Source: Knoxdaviesia capensis
Taxonomy: Eukaryota; Ascomycota; Sordariomycetes; Microascales; Gondwanamycetaceae
Assembly (NCBI GenBank): GCA_001510575.1
Contig: LNGK01000002.1
Coordinates: forward strand, 465,271 to 529,270
Reading direction: 5' to 3'
Length of the DNA stretch: 64,000 nt
Positions 23,541 through 34,549 of this stretch are shown one piece after another. The translations under genes were made by a program, and so were the position numbers. The notes under the pieces were generated by a model. It was not told where the DNA came from. It made no database searches and saw only the letters and a program-made list of their open reading frames with translations. The stretch's first letter is position 1, and every line of letters begins with the position of its first letter.

Positions 23541-24540
23541 CAGAAAGAGAAGAGAAAGGAGAAAAGGAGGGTCGTGGCGAGGAGCACAGCTAGGTTTCGT
23601 AGCTCCTCCAGGGAAATGAGCACGGCCTAGGGTTTGGCAGAAAAACACAGTCCAGACCGGACGGTAATAAGTTGTTAGTTATAACGGGATTCCTGCAATA
23701 TTTGCACCGAACCAGTCTCGGGGTGAAAAAGGGATATTTTTGGACGACGGTAGCACACGAGTGCAGCTGGGTGACGGTCAAGCATTAAAGGGGGCGACAG
23801 TCCGGGCAAATCGAGGAGAAGTCCGGCTGAGACGGAGGAAACAGCCACAGCCAGGAATTTGGGTGGTGCCCGCACGCAATGTGAGGATGTTTTTTTTTTT
23901 CTAGCTGGCTTGAATCAAGTAAAACAAGAGCAACTATATCTGCCGTGCCCGAGCTGGCTGTCGCACCACGCTTCAAGCTTGAAAAGCACGTAAAACTGAC
24001 CTCTCAGATGTCCAGAAAAAGGATACAAGTACAATGATATATACCGAGACGCAAAACGACGGCACACAGGGACGAAAAAGACAGAGCCGAGTCAAAAGAG
24101 AGAGATCGCACGAGAGCGAGTGAGGCCACAGAGCTGTCGAATGACGTCGAAAGACAGGGGAACTCGCTATGTCTTAGGTGGGAATTTGTGTCTTGTTTTT
24201 TTCTGTTGGCCAACAGATTATTGAGCTGAGGATTCTCAAGGTTTTTGTTGGTCCGTGGTCGAAGTGGTGGGGGGATCGGCAGAAAAAAAAAAGGCAGAAT
24301 TAAAAGAGACAACGTCACACCATGGCAAAGTGCGATTTTATACGGGCAGAAAGAAGCTTCAGCTTATAAGCGAGCTCCGAACAAAGTGAACGAGTCTAAT
24401 ACTGGGAGAGATCCTGGGCAAATAAATATATCAAGAACGTAGTAAGGACGGCTTTTATGCCGTGTTCTTCTCTCTCTAGGAATCGGAAAAAAGAAAAACC
24501 GATGACGCGTGTGATCACGACGTCGTAGTGGGAATCGGGG

Positions 24541-24775
24541 GAAGTAGAGTTGGGGAGAGAGAGGAGAAGAAACAAGAAGATGTGGAGAGAGAGAGGGGGA
24601 GAGATAAGATCAAGATTGGAGGGGGAAGGGGAAGAAGAAAAGGAGGAGAAGAAGAAAGAAGAGCAGAAGATGGAAAGAAACTGAAGAGGAAGAAGAGGAA
24701 GGGGGGAGAGAGCGAGTATAAGAAAAAAAAAAACGTCGAGACGAGATTTTTCATCAATTGGGAGCGAGCGAGATG
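24541..24775 (+). repeat. long polypurine tract
   Basis: About 235 nt in which the + strand is nearly all A and G, with few interruptions. It lies about 1.25-1.5 kb upstream of ACC1 and is a polypyrimidine tract on that gene's sense strand. It creates long chance frames on both strands with Glu/Lys/Arg-rich or Ser/Phe/Leu-rich translations. Confidence 0.75.
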
Positions 24776-26627
24776 ACAAGGGCAACCACGACCAACAAAA
24801 AAAGCTTGCTCTGCTTCCTTCCTTCCTGCTGGGAGCGTTCCGGGAAGGAGCTGCCAGCTCTGGGCGAGCCTTCCGTCGAAGCTGATTAGCGAAAGCGGTC
24901 AAGCTTTACAGCGGGCCCGGCGTTTGTACCTTGCACGGCGTGATTGCCTGCGTGAGGTACAACCGGACGACGACCACCCCACTACGACGATCGGCGGTGG
25001 CTTCTGCTGGGCTGTGGCCGGAGGAGAGACTTCCTGAGGTGTCTGTGTCTCTGACCGACTGCTCGCCTTGCTGTATCACCACGTAAGGTGTACAGTACAT
25101 AGGCACTCTTGTTTACACGCTCCCTTGAGTGTGTTTGTGGTCTCGTGGAAGTCTCACAGGAACGCAAAAACCCAGCGATGGCACAGCAGCAAAAAAAGAG
25201 AGAAAGAAAAAAAAAGTGGAAACGCCAGGTCCCAGTCCCAAAGGATATTTCTCTTTCCATCCACGCCCCTGGCCAATTACAGGCCGGCGCTCTGTTGGGG
25301 AAGACCACAAAATAAAAAAACAACCCAGCCCAGCTCTTCCTTCTCCGATAGTGCCACACCTTCCATGTCGGCTTCCCGCGGTGCGAAGGCGCACGCCCCC
25401 TGGTCTTCCTGCCGTTTTTTGCCCTCCCTAAGCGATTGTGTCTGATTCAGCAGCCTCGATATCTGCATGTCCGGATATGTGAAGAGAAGGGGACGGAAGA
25501 GAAGGAGCTGTTCGGCCGTGTGCCATCTGCTGCCAGCTGTACTGTACTCACCACTGAACGGCATGCCAGCTTGCACGCCGCGAGCTCCAGCGATGGCCGG
25601 TCTCAGACTGCCCCGATTCACCGCTTCATATCTCCAAGAAGCGAAGCAAGACAATCCTGCTCGAAGAGTCTGCTGTTATCACGGCGGTCACGGTTCAGCA
25701 ATGTCTCGAAGTCTCGCCCGCCAGAATCACCACAGCTCTCAACCCACAATCCGGTGCAGCCGCCCGCCCGTCTTAAGGTCATTTCGGATTTGCTGTGTTC
25801 TGACCCTTTGACGCCGTTTGTCGGCTCGTAGATACGAGATAGCTTGGACATACAGGAAGATATCTACAGTAGAGGAACACATGTCCGGTTTGAGGCTGGT
25901 TCCAGATCGAACAGTATCGCCGGTCGCTGCAATTCCCTCTTATCCGGACTTACCTTGATGTGAAGCTACGGCCCAATTGGCCGGACGCCGGCGAAAGATA
26001 GAGACCAAGACTCCTCCTTCTGTCCGTGGATTGGAGCGAGGATGAGTGCGTGTGTTCCAGAAACCCCCGAAACGGGCCAACAGCGCCGTATCAGGCCCAT
26101 TCCAGCCTTAACTGGAGGGCAGCCGATCCCTCCCATCTTGGTCAATGGGACCAGCTGCAACTTTACGGCACACGCCCCTCTTGCCCCTGTCCCCCATCAA
26201 CTTGGATGGTCAAGCTAAGCTCCCAAAGCTACGAGCGACAGACAGACACTCAGACGGACACACAGACAGACACTTTGGGGTCCCAAAAGCTTTGGGGTGC
26301 TATTTTTGTTGGTCTTGGTCCATCCACCCATAGTAGTGATACACTGCGAGTATAGCGGTGTTCAGCGAAAGACCCGATGCGGGCTACCATTGCTGAAGGA
26401 AGTGGACTGCTGTTCCTGCTGGTGTCGGCTTGCCAACATGGGGCCCATGCCGGTTCTCTTCCAGGCAGTGGTGAGAGCTTCAACTCCAGCTCCAAGGAGA
26501 GCCTCACAGATCACCAGAAGGAGGCAAGCCAAAGGAGGCGAAGAAAGCGAAAACCAATTCAGGAAGGGACACCAAAAAGAAATGGGCCTTGAACGAACCT
26601 CCATCTCATTCACCAGAAGAGAAAAAA

Positions 26628-26666
26628 TCAAAATCAAAATCAAAAATAAAAAATAAAAAATAAAAA
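26628..26666. repeat. AT-rich short tandem repeat (ATCAAA / AATAAAA units)
   Basis: Successive imperfect ATCAAA and AATAAAA units form a 39-bp low-complexity tract in intergenic DNA. Confidence 0.75.
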
Positions 26667-27543
26667 GAATGAAAGAAAAGCCCACGCATCCCGCCGCAGA
26701 AATCCAGAATTCTCGGCACGAACCCGTTGAGTTCTCAACGGCCCAACGTTTCTCTGGCCCAGAAGAGGGCCTATCAACAAACCCGTCGCACTTTCTTTCC
26801 TATGGTTCGGGGTTCTCTGCGTTTCTATTGGGGGGGGCAGGAACCCCCTGGCGCGCGCGCACACGCACGCCCCGGGGGTGTGCGAATAGCGAACAGCAAA
26901 TACGCACGCCCCCGGTAACCCTGGTCGGGGTGGTTTTTTTGGTTGTTTTTGGGGGGGCTTATCGCCGCTGAAATCTCCGGCCGGTGTATCGCGCCGTGTG
27001 ATTGGGCGGGCTGATACGCCGGCCCCGATAAGCCCTGCCTGCCTTCTCGCCTGTTCTCTCTCGGCATGCTGCCACCCAACTCTGCGGTGCCGTCCTTTCT
27101 CTCGAGGATGTATGTACATGGGGGGGGCCGCCGCCGTGGCAGAATACAACAGCTTTGCGCTAGAAAGTCCGTGTGTTCGCCCGGCGGAAGTTGGGGGGGG
27201 AGCAAAGACGCGCGCCGCCGGACAGCTGCATCCCGCGCCGGGCACAGCACGCTGCCACCGGGGAGAATCGTCAGGCCGTGCCCTCGGTGTTACTCACGCG
27301 GGGCAGAGAACAGCGCATGTACTAGATATCTGCGTCGATTGAGCCTCGCCCTCACGGAGACATGAGGCATGCCGTGTCTCCAAAGCTGCCATCTTGAGGT
27401 ACAACTTCCACGCCGGAGAGAGACACACACATCTCACCTCCGCACAGAACACACACCGCCACCAAATGTCCACGACCGGAAAAGAGATCCCAAGAAACAA
27501 TCCCACCGCCCCGCTCTGCCGCACTCACCCTCGGCCGAGGGCG

Positions 27544-27550
27544 TATAAAA
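27544..27550 (+). promoter_or_regulatory. TATA-like box without a recognised gene
   Basis: TATAAAA in GC-rich surroundings, followed by a pyrimidine-rich leader, a CAC repeat (27607-27628) and an ATG at 27640 in the context CACAACATG. The arrangement and the roughly 90-bp spacing look like a fungal promoter with leader. The following frame (27640-27900, 86 codons) is basic and proline-rich and resembles no family I know, so either the gene is non-coding or spliced, or the motif is chance. Confidence 0.25.
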
Positions 27551-27606
27551 CCCCTCGCCCTCCCCCAATCAAGGTCCAGACTCTCTCCAATCCATCTAGA
27601 CCGCGT

Positions 27607-27628
27607 CCACCACCACCACCACCACCAC
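27607..27628. repeat. (CAC)n short tandem repeat
   Basis: Seven CAC units in the CT-rich leader-like segment downstream of the TATA-like motif. Confidence 0.8.
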
Positions 27629-27948
27629 AAGCCCACAACATGCATCGCAGTGATCCCTCTCCCGCGCCGCAACACACACCCCGTCCAAACCAACCCAGAT
27701 CGGGGCCCCGGACCCCACCGCCACAACAAAGGAAAAGGAAAAAGGGGGAGGGGGGGGGACATGCGCCTCGCCCCCCCCCTCCCGGACCTCCGGCGCGCCG
27801 CCGCCGCAGACCCCACTCCCGCCGCCGCCCTTTTGATCCCTCGGTGTCTCCTGCCCATCTATCTGTGTTGCCTGCGTGGCGCCCCGACCGGAGATACTAG
27901 CCAAAACAACCACATCCAGCAGAAGACACGCCCCCCCAAAGGTCCCCC

Positions 27949-27949
27949 N
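27949..27949. other. single undetermined base in a C-run
   Basis: One N inside a long run of C, again at a homopolymer. Confidence 0.95.
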
Positions 27950-28939
27950 CCCCCCCCCTTCAGCCGCGCCGATCGGTGGTGCGCCCCCCTTCCCCCGGGA
28001 ATCCTGGGCGACTCAGACCGCCCACCGCCCACCAAACCTCGTCACACCACGTCCACCCATCCCCCCACAGCATTCTGTTTGACCTTTTCTTTTTTTGGTT
28101 TCTTTTGTTCGTATCCAGTCCCACACGATATACACTCTCGGACCCCCGAGTCCTCCACATCGCCTACGTGCGGGTTCTGTCAGATGAAGCATCACGGAAT
28201 CGTCCCAGGAACACTACGTCGTAAACCCCCGTACTCGTATATAAACCACTTGTGCTCACACCGCGATATATCCTAAAGACCACGGGAGAATACCCGGGCA
28301 ACGTAAACCACCACGCGCAAAGCAACCCCCAGGAACGACTGGACACCCCGAACTCCAGAGGGCACACAGAAAACAAAAGACAGAGAGTTCATCCGAAATC
28401 ATAAGACACACGAGACCCCAGAAGCAAAAGAAAAGGATGGAGAAAAAAAGAGGGTTATTAAAAAAGAAGACAAAAAAGAGCCACGGTGCCGGAGGGGTAT
28501 ATATCAGAAATCCCCCAGCACCGCGTCCAAAGAGAAGAAGAAAAAGAAAAAAGGTCAACACTCCCTCCCATCTACAGCAGGAGAGAGAGTCCAGACCCAA
28601 GATGCACACCGAAAAGAAAAACATGGGGTATTCTATCTCGTACGATGAAATGGGAGGAGCAAGGAAGCCGGATACAGAAAGCGAGAAAACCAAAAACCAA
28701 AAACCTTCCCCCATGCTTGTAAGATGCGTATATGCAGGAAACCCAAAAAAAGAGACAGTCCCGAGAAAGATCTGCAGTACGGGGAATCACAGAACCGAAA
28801 AAAAAAGTACAAGACCCAAAAGCCGCCGTTAAAGAGAGAACACACAAAAACCACCAGATCGTTAATAGAAAAAGAAAAAAAAAGAAGAAGCTCATCCCGA
28901 ACTAAGTAGTACCTGTCTAGCGAACCCCCCTTTTTTCTT

Positions 28940-30896
28940 CTAATACGTCTCCTCCAGCTCGTTCACCGTATCGGAGCTCGAGAAGCCCACGCCGGCATTG
29001 CTAATCCGGCGCCCGCCCGCGCTCTGCCGGCGCCCGGGAGCGGCAGATGAAGACACTCCGCTGCTGCTGGGCATGGGGATGCTGCTGTAGGTCAGCGGCG
29101 CGCCGCCGCCGTCGACCTCGTACCGCGAGTACATGCCGCGGCGGCTCGGGGTGCGGAATTCGTCCTCGTCGATCTCGTCCATGTCGAGCCGCACGCTGTT
29201 GACGCTGGACGAGAAGTTGGTGATGCCGCTGCTGTGCATGCCCATCGAGCTGCGCGGCCGGCCGAGCGGCGTGCGCGCGCCCGACAGGCTGGCGCGGCTG
29301 ACCGGCCGCGGCGGCGCCATGTCGGTGCGGCTCGCGGGCCGCGGGATCGACGACACGCTGGCGCGCGAGCTCGGCCGCGACATGTCGTGGTCGGCCGAGC
29401 CCGCCGCGCTCGCGCTGGAGTTGGTGTTGGGGTTGCGGTTCGGCAGCGGGCCGAAGGAGAGGCGGCTGACGCCCGACGTGCTGAGCCGCGGGATGTGCTT
29501 CGACGCCGGCGTCTGGCCTGGCCGCGGCATGTTCGAGCGCGGGGTGGTGTCGTCGCCCATCAGCGACGATGAGCTCGCCGAGCCGATGGTTCGTTTTCTA
29601 GAGCGGATGGTTACGGTCGACGGGATGGTGCTGCCGAGAGTGTCAGGCCGCGGCGACACGCGCGGGGGCGTGTTGGCGGGGCCGGGCAGTTTCGAGCGAA
29701 CAGACTGCACGCGCGCCTCCAGACGCTGCATCTGGGCGGTGAGCGAGCGGATGTGCGAGAGCGAGGTTGACGACGGCAGCTTGTGGGCGCCCGGGGTGGG
29801 GAGTGCCCGCGGCGCGGGGGTGCGGAAGGCGGAAGGCGCGGCGCGGGGCCCGGTGCTGGGCGGGCGGCCAATGTTGGAGGATGTCGACGAGGAGAATGCC
29901 GACTTGGTCGGTCGCGGCTTGGGGGTGATGCTGTTGTCGGCGGACGGAAGGCGGGACTTGCGCTGCGACGACGGCGCAGGGGTTCTGGCGACAGGAAGCT
30001 TCGGCATGGGCCTGTGCGGCGGGGCCGAAGCATCGGACATGGGCGGCGAGGGGGGGTCTTGGAGAGAGGCCAGCGAGAGGGCATCGGGCGGGGTGGTGAT
30101 GAGCGGCGAGCTGGCGGTCGAGCCGGGCGAGCCCGGGCCGTCGCTCTTGTCGAACATGGGCGACTCCAGCACGGAGATGTCGGTGGAGATGACGGACAGG
30201 TGGCGCGCCGACTCGTACTTCTTGACCTTGTCCTGCAGCAGCTCGGCCTCGATCTTGAGGTCGGACAGCTCCTCCTTGAGGCGCTGGGCGTCGATGCGCA
30301 GCTGCTCGCGCTCCTGCTCGCCGATCTTGATCTCCTCCTCCAGCATGACGGCGCGCTCGATGGACTGGTTGAACTTGGACTCGAGGTCCTCGAGGGACGA
30401 CGTGGTGTTGCGGGCCTGGCGTTCAAAGTCGTCGTTGACCACCTCGATGTCGCGCAGCTTGAACTGCAGGGTGCGGTTCGAGTCGCGCAGGGTGGTGATT
30501 TCCTTCTCCAGGGCGTTCTGGGCGGCGCCGGCCTCGGTTTTCAAGTCGCGGTATTTTCGCTGTCACAGGTGAGGGGAGTTAGATGCCGAGCACGGAACTA
30601 CCTACTAGGAAAACAAAGATAACAAAGAACCACGGCGATGTTGCGCCGATAAGAGTCGGGACGGGAGATGCACATACCTTCCACTCCTCCATTTCGAAAG
30701 CCATGCCTTCGGCCTTGTCTTGCAGGGCGCGCTCGCGCTTCTCGGCCTGCTCGATATCGCGTTCCAGTTCCTGCTCGAGCTCCTTGCTGCTTTCTCTGAA
30801 CTCGCTCAGCTCGGCCTCAAGCTGCTCATACTGCATCTTGTACCACGAGAGGGCATCTTCCGAGGAGGAAGGGGGGGAAGACGGGGGTTCCGCCAT
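28940..30896 (-). CDS. nudE: NUDE-family nuclear distribution protein (dynein/LIS1 adaptor)
   Basis: Two exons, 30896-30678 (73 codons) and 30559-28940, joined across a 118-bp intron (GTATGT...ACAG, phase 0), give 612 residues, close to the roughly 590 of Aspergillus NudE. NUDE proteins bind LIS1/NudF and cytoplasmic dynein and serve nuclear migration and hyphal growth. Residues about 12-190 are a long coiled coil. It contains the conserved N-terminal LSWYKMQYEQLEAELSEFRE motif, the EREQLRIDAQRLKEELSDLK segment and LLQDKVKKY near its end. A short second helix (SHIRSLTAQMQRLEARVQSV, about 339-360) is the other conserved patch. The rest is Ser/Pro/Arg-rich and probably disordered, with many possible phosphorylation sites. 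The start is the first in-frame ATG before the conserved motif. Codons are GC-ending, which leaves a 479-codon antisense shadow frame. The nearest retrotransposon begins about 2.2 kb upstream. Confidence 0.92.
30560..30677 (-). other. nudE-like intron
   Basis: 118 bp, donor GTATGT after AAG (EEWK), acceptor GACAG before CGAAAATAC (RKYRDL). Joining restores an uninterrupted coiled coil. Confidence 0.9.
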
Positions 30897-33073
30897 GGCA
30901 GCGGTGGTTTTGTTGTCGTTCCGCGGGACGGTTGTTTGGTTGGTTGGTTTTTTTTTGGTTCTTGTTATCAGAACGGCAAATGTGCCGGTCGGCTCGGGGA
31001 GTCGATGTTCGACGCGGCGGTTGTAGTCTTGTGTGTACGATATTTGACACTTTACACACACTGAAAAGGGATGGACCGGGGGGTTGTAAAAAACGCGATA
31101 TTCCACTTTTTCAGCGGGAGCGGCGCAACGGCATACGGGGCCGGGCCGATGCACGCAAACGAGACGGGAGAGTCTCAGCCGTGCTCCGGGGAATACTCGC
31201 AGCCGGTCGGTACCGGGTATCGTCGAGTGAGGTTTGCCGTGCAAACGCGCCAGGGGAGTTGTATTGTTCGGTTGGGAAGGGGGTCAGATGGCCACGATAC
31301 AAGTCGCAGACAGATCGAGAGTCGGTGAAGGTGTCCCCAGATTGTGAGGCGGTAACACCAAAGGCGAAAGAAGTAAGAAAAAGTACGTCCAACTTGTAGC
31401 GTAGACGATGAAACTATGTGAGGGGGTGGGAGGAGGATGTCGAAGAGGAGGAAGAAAAGCCGTGATGGAAGAATCGTAAAGCGCAGATGCAATCGTAACA
31501 GGGGAAAAGGGGGGTGAATTATGGAGGAAGAGAAGAGTTTGAAAAGACGCCCGGTAGAGGATGCCGAGCAAAGAAGAGAAGATAAAAAAGGATAAGGAGG
31601 TTGGTGGGAGGGTCGTGAAAGGAAAAACAAGAGACGGGCGCAAACACACAAAGCAGCGAAGAAGAAAAATCAAAGGGTTATGTGATGTCCAAAACACACG
31701 AGAAGAATAAAAAAGGTAAATAAAAGAAGAAGAAGAAAGAAGAGGTCGTGAGAATGCTGTTACTGGGTTAGTAAATAGACTTACCTAAGTGCTCGCCGAT
31801 ACTGCACACACATGATAAACACCGTGGAAAAAAGGTGATGCCGAAAAAGTGGTCGAACGTCGTTGCGAAGATGGCTGGTGATGAGATCCAGGGAAGGGAA
31901 GGGGGGAATGGGGGAAGGGGGAAGGAGCGACGGCGAGTTTGGAAAAAGGATATAAATAAACGATACTTAGAAGCTGTCCAGCAATGTTTATCGCTCCAGC
32001 AAGGACTGTACTGTACTGTATGTATCTGTAGGTACTGTAGGTACTGTACTGTATGTACTGTACTGTACCTGCACCCTGCTGTGTACAGTGCCGTCCACAG
32101 TGGGCGCCTGTGCCACGCTAAGCCCGATGCGGCAGGGCGCTCTTGCAACCAAGGGCAACCCGCAGCGAACAGAGGGGCATTGTGCTGCTTTCCCCCTCCC
32201 CTTTTTGCGGTGGTTGTGAGGTCCAGGTACCGGGTACATCTGCGTTTTGCGGCAACTCTGCGTATCGGGCGCTGGCTCACGGAAGCACGACAGGTACCCT
32301 ATACACCAGACACACACACAAGCGGGAAGCACATGCACGCACTGTGTCTCACGTCGCGTTTTCTGCTTTTTCCTTCCTTCTCTTCTCTGTTCAGCGTATG
32401 TACTTGTACTCTACCTGCCACAATTACTTGTGCAGAGCTTGCTTGTAGTGCAAACGCGTCGTGCACACAATGCCTTGTTCCCCAGTAGCGGAGAAGGCAC
32501 CAGTCTGTCATAGTCAGGGACGCACTCAAAGTGCCCCCTACACCGACAGCGCACTATGGCCGCCGTGCATTGCCTTCCTTAATCTAGCAGCATAAAAACC
32601 CCACCCGCGCCGAACGAAGAAATATATATAAAAAAAAATTAAAGAATTAAAGAAAAACCGCCGTCGGTGCCGTCCACTACGCCTGCATATCCCAGACCCA
32701 GCCCCGAAAAGAAAGTTTGTATTACACAGATAGATGCGTTTCAACCTTCTTTTTTCTTTCTGGGTGCATGCACGAGCAGGACGCCCGTGTGCCTTCTTCT
32801 TTCTTGTCTTGGGGAAAAAATAAAATAAAAATAAAAATATAAAATAAAATAAAAGTCGGCTGCGTGTGCATCCTCTGACGTTTCTCCTTTTGTCCAGAGT
32901 TCATGCACTCCCACCAGACTCACAGCATCATCCTGTGAATGTACAGTATATACCCGGCGCCGGCAAAACTCGCCAGAGCCAGACATCAAGGGGATCTCCC
33001 GCTGACACAACTGATCAACTCGCCCATCCACTCACTCACAAGCTCGCCACTGTAACCACTGCACCGCGCCTGG
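30897..33073. other. intergenic: nudE upstream region and boundary to the repeat block
   Basis: About 2.2 kb with no recognised gene. From about 31,430 to 31,760 the + strand is purine-rich, i.e. pyrimidine-rich in the sense of the nudE-like gene, as expected of its promoter or 5' UTR. A donor-like GTAAGT on the - strand at 31784-31779 could start a 5' UTR intron, but no acceptor could be fixed. Further out lie a GTACT-type repeat (about 32004-32068) and A/T tracts (about 32623-32655 and 32815-32852). Composition is normal up to 33,073. Confidence 0.5.
32004..32068. repeat. degenerate TGTAC pentanucleotide repeat
   Basis: Imperfect tandem units of TGTAC/TGTAT/GGTAC over about 65 bp, in the intergenic region upstream of the nudE-like gene. 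Confidence 0.7.
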
Positions 33074-33417
33074 TGTTGAATATTGGATTAATTCATGTTA
33101 TATTATCCTTTGTATAGCCGGAAGTTCATGACAAAGAACAAGGCTACGATAAATAGCCTAGGGAATAATAATAGACGTAATATGGATTTACGAAGAGCCT
33201 AGTATAGGAAGGGAAGCCTTAGAAGGCATTAGGGATCTAGACTAGGGGAAGCCTAGATCCTATAGGGGATAAGAGGGAAGCTTTCCCCCTATCTATTCTA
33301 GTATAGTATTTTATAGCTATTAACTACTTATCTTATTTTTTACCCCCTACCTTTATAAATAGTATTAACTATAAAGTTACGCTTTTAATTCTAACCGCCT
33401 TTCTTATATTTCTAATA
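33074..33417 (+). repeat. Copia-1 5' LTR (344 bp)
   Basis: Starts TGTTGAATATTGG and ends CTAATA, read as CTAACA before mutation, so the ends are TGTT...AACA. Positions 33074-33377 align without indels to 48200-48503, and 33378-33393 align to 63985-64000. The first roughly 100 bp keep many CA/TG dinucleotides that are TA in the 3' LTR, so mutation fades toward this edge. Confidence 0.88.
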
Positions 33418-33434
33418 GGTTATAAGCCTAGCGC
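33418..33434 (+). promoter_or_regulatory. Copia-1 primer-binding site (initiator tRNA half-molecule type)
   Basis: GGTTATAAGCCTAGCGC directly follows the LTR end. Reversing two RIP-type changes makes it complementary to the anticodon arm of fungal initiator tRNA-Met, whose loop is CUCAUAA. Copia elements are known to prime from this half-molecule. The match rests on my memory of the tRNA sequence. Confidence 0.75.
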
Positions 33435-33643
33435 TCGTAGCTTTATACCTTACTATTTTCGTTTCGACCTACCCCCCCCCCCCTTAACTTACCTATTAAT
33501 CCTACGGGAACCGAGAAAACTTCCGTAGTCCCTCCCCCCCCCTATTTTCAGATCCTAGAAGCCGTTTAACTCCTATAGCACTCCGATTTTTTACGTTCTA
33601 ATAGAACGAGTTTTAGTAACTAATTCTACCCCCCTTCCCCTAC

Positions 33644-34291
33644 NNNNNNNNNNNNNNNNNNNNNNNNNNNNNNNNNNNNNNNNNNNNNNNNNNNNNNNNN
33701 NNNNNNNNNNNNNNNNNNNNNNNNNNNNNNNNNNNNNNNNNNNNNNNNNNNNNNNNNNNNNNNNNNNNNNNNNNNNNNNNNNNNNNNNNNNNNNNNNNNN
33801 NNNNNNNNNNNNNNNNNNNNNNNNNNNNNNNNNNNNNNNNNNNNNNNNNNNNNNNNNNNNNNNNNNNNNNNNNNNNNNNNNNNNNNNNNNNNNNNNNNNN
33901 NNNNNNNNNNNNNNNNNNNNNNNNNNNNNNNNNNNNNNNNNNNNNNNNNNNNNNNNNNNNNNNNNNNNNNNNNNNNNNNNNNNNNNNNNNNNNNNNNNNN
34001 NNNNNNNNNNNNNNNNNNNNNNNNNNNNNNNNNNNNNNNNNNNNNNNNNNNNNNNNNNNNNNNNNNNNNNNNNNNNNNNNNNNNNNNNNNNNNNNNNNNN
34101 NNNNNNNNNNNNNNNNNNNNNNNNNNNNNNNNNNNNNNNNNNNNNNNNNNNNNNNNNNNNNNNNNNNNNNNNNNNNNNNNNNNNNNNNNNNNNNNNNNNN
34201 NNNNNNNNNNNNNNNNNNNNNNNNNNNNNNNNNNNNNNNNNNNNNNNNNNNNNNNNNNNNNNNNNNNNNNNNNNNNNNNNNNNNNNNNNNN
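33644..34291. other. assembly gap (648 N)
   Basis: Follows a C-rich tract. By comparison with copy B, the gap should contain the remaining 438 or so bp of Gypsy copy A including its second 283-bp LTR, the target duplication (expected cgag), and about 200 bp of Copia-1 leader. Confidence 0.85.
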
Positions 34292-34549
34292 ACTTTTCTA
34301 AGCGTATAGAAAGAAATATAATATAAAGCGAGTCTAAATAGCGGTTAGATAGGAATAATAATAGTAATTAATAGGAAAATAGGTATCTAGTATAATAAAA
34401 GGGAACTTCCTATTTATAGCGTTTTAGGTAGCTATAGGTACCGTTTTATTTATCTAACGATATAAATACCTTAGTATTAGATAGTATTAAGGGGGATTAA
34501 GAATACTACGACGCCTAGTTAGATAGTAACGGCTTATACTATATTATAT

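Larger units (their letters stand above)
23295..28939. other. long intergenic region upstream of ACC1
   Basis: About 5.6 kb between the ACC1 start and the nudE-like stop, with no supportable protein gene. The ACC1-proximal part should hold its 5' UTR and promoter. On the ACC1 sense strand it is pyrimidine-rich, with a CT repeat (about 23369-23391), a TTTTC repeat (about 23513-23540) and a roughly 230-nt tract (24541-24775). A CRE-like TGACGTCG occurs near 24142-24149. The part from 26,600 to 28,900 has AT-rich short repeats, G- and C-runs, a CAC repeat and a TATA-like motif on the + strand. Overlapping frames in 26,600-28,900 look compositional. Confidence 0.5.

Noticed and set aside
24396..24902. 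168-codon - strand frame upstream of ACC1
   Set aside because: Produced by the polypyrimidine tract; Ser/Phe/Leu/Pro repeats only.
27352..28276. overlapping frames of 105-208 codons on both strands
   Set aside because: They overlap in many frames, cross C- and G-runs with an N, and have Pro/Arg/Gly-rich translations typical of composition.
29133..30572. 479-codon + strand frame as a gene
   Set aside because: Antisense shadow of the nudE-like gene; the translation is low-complexity Arg/Gly/Ser.
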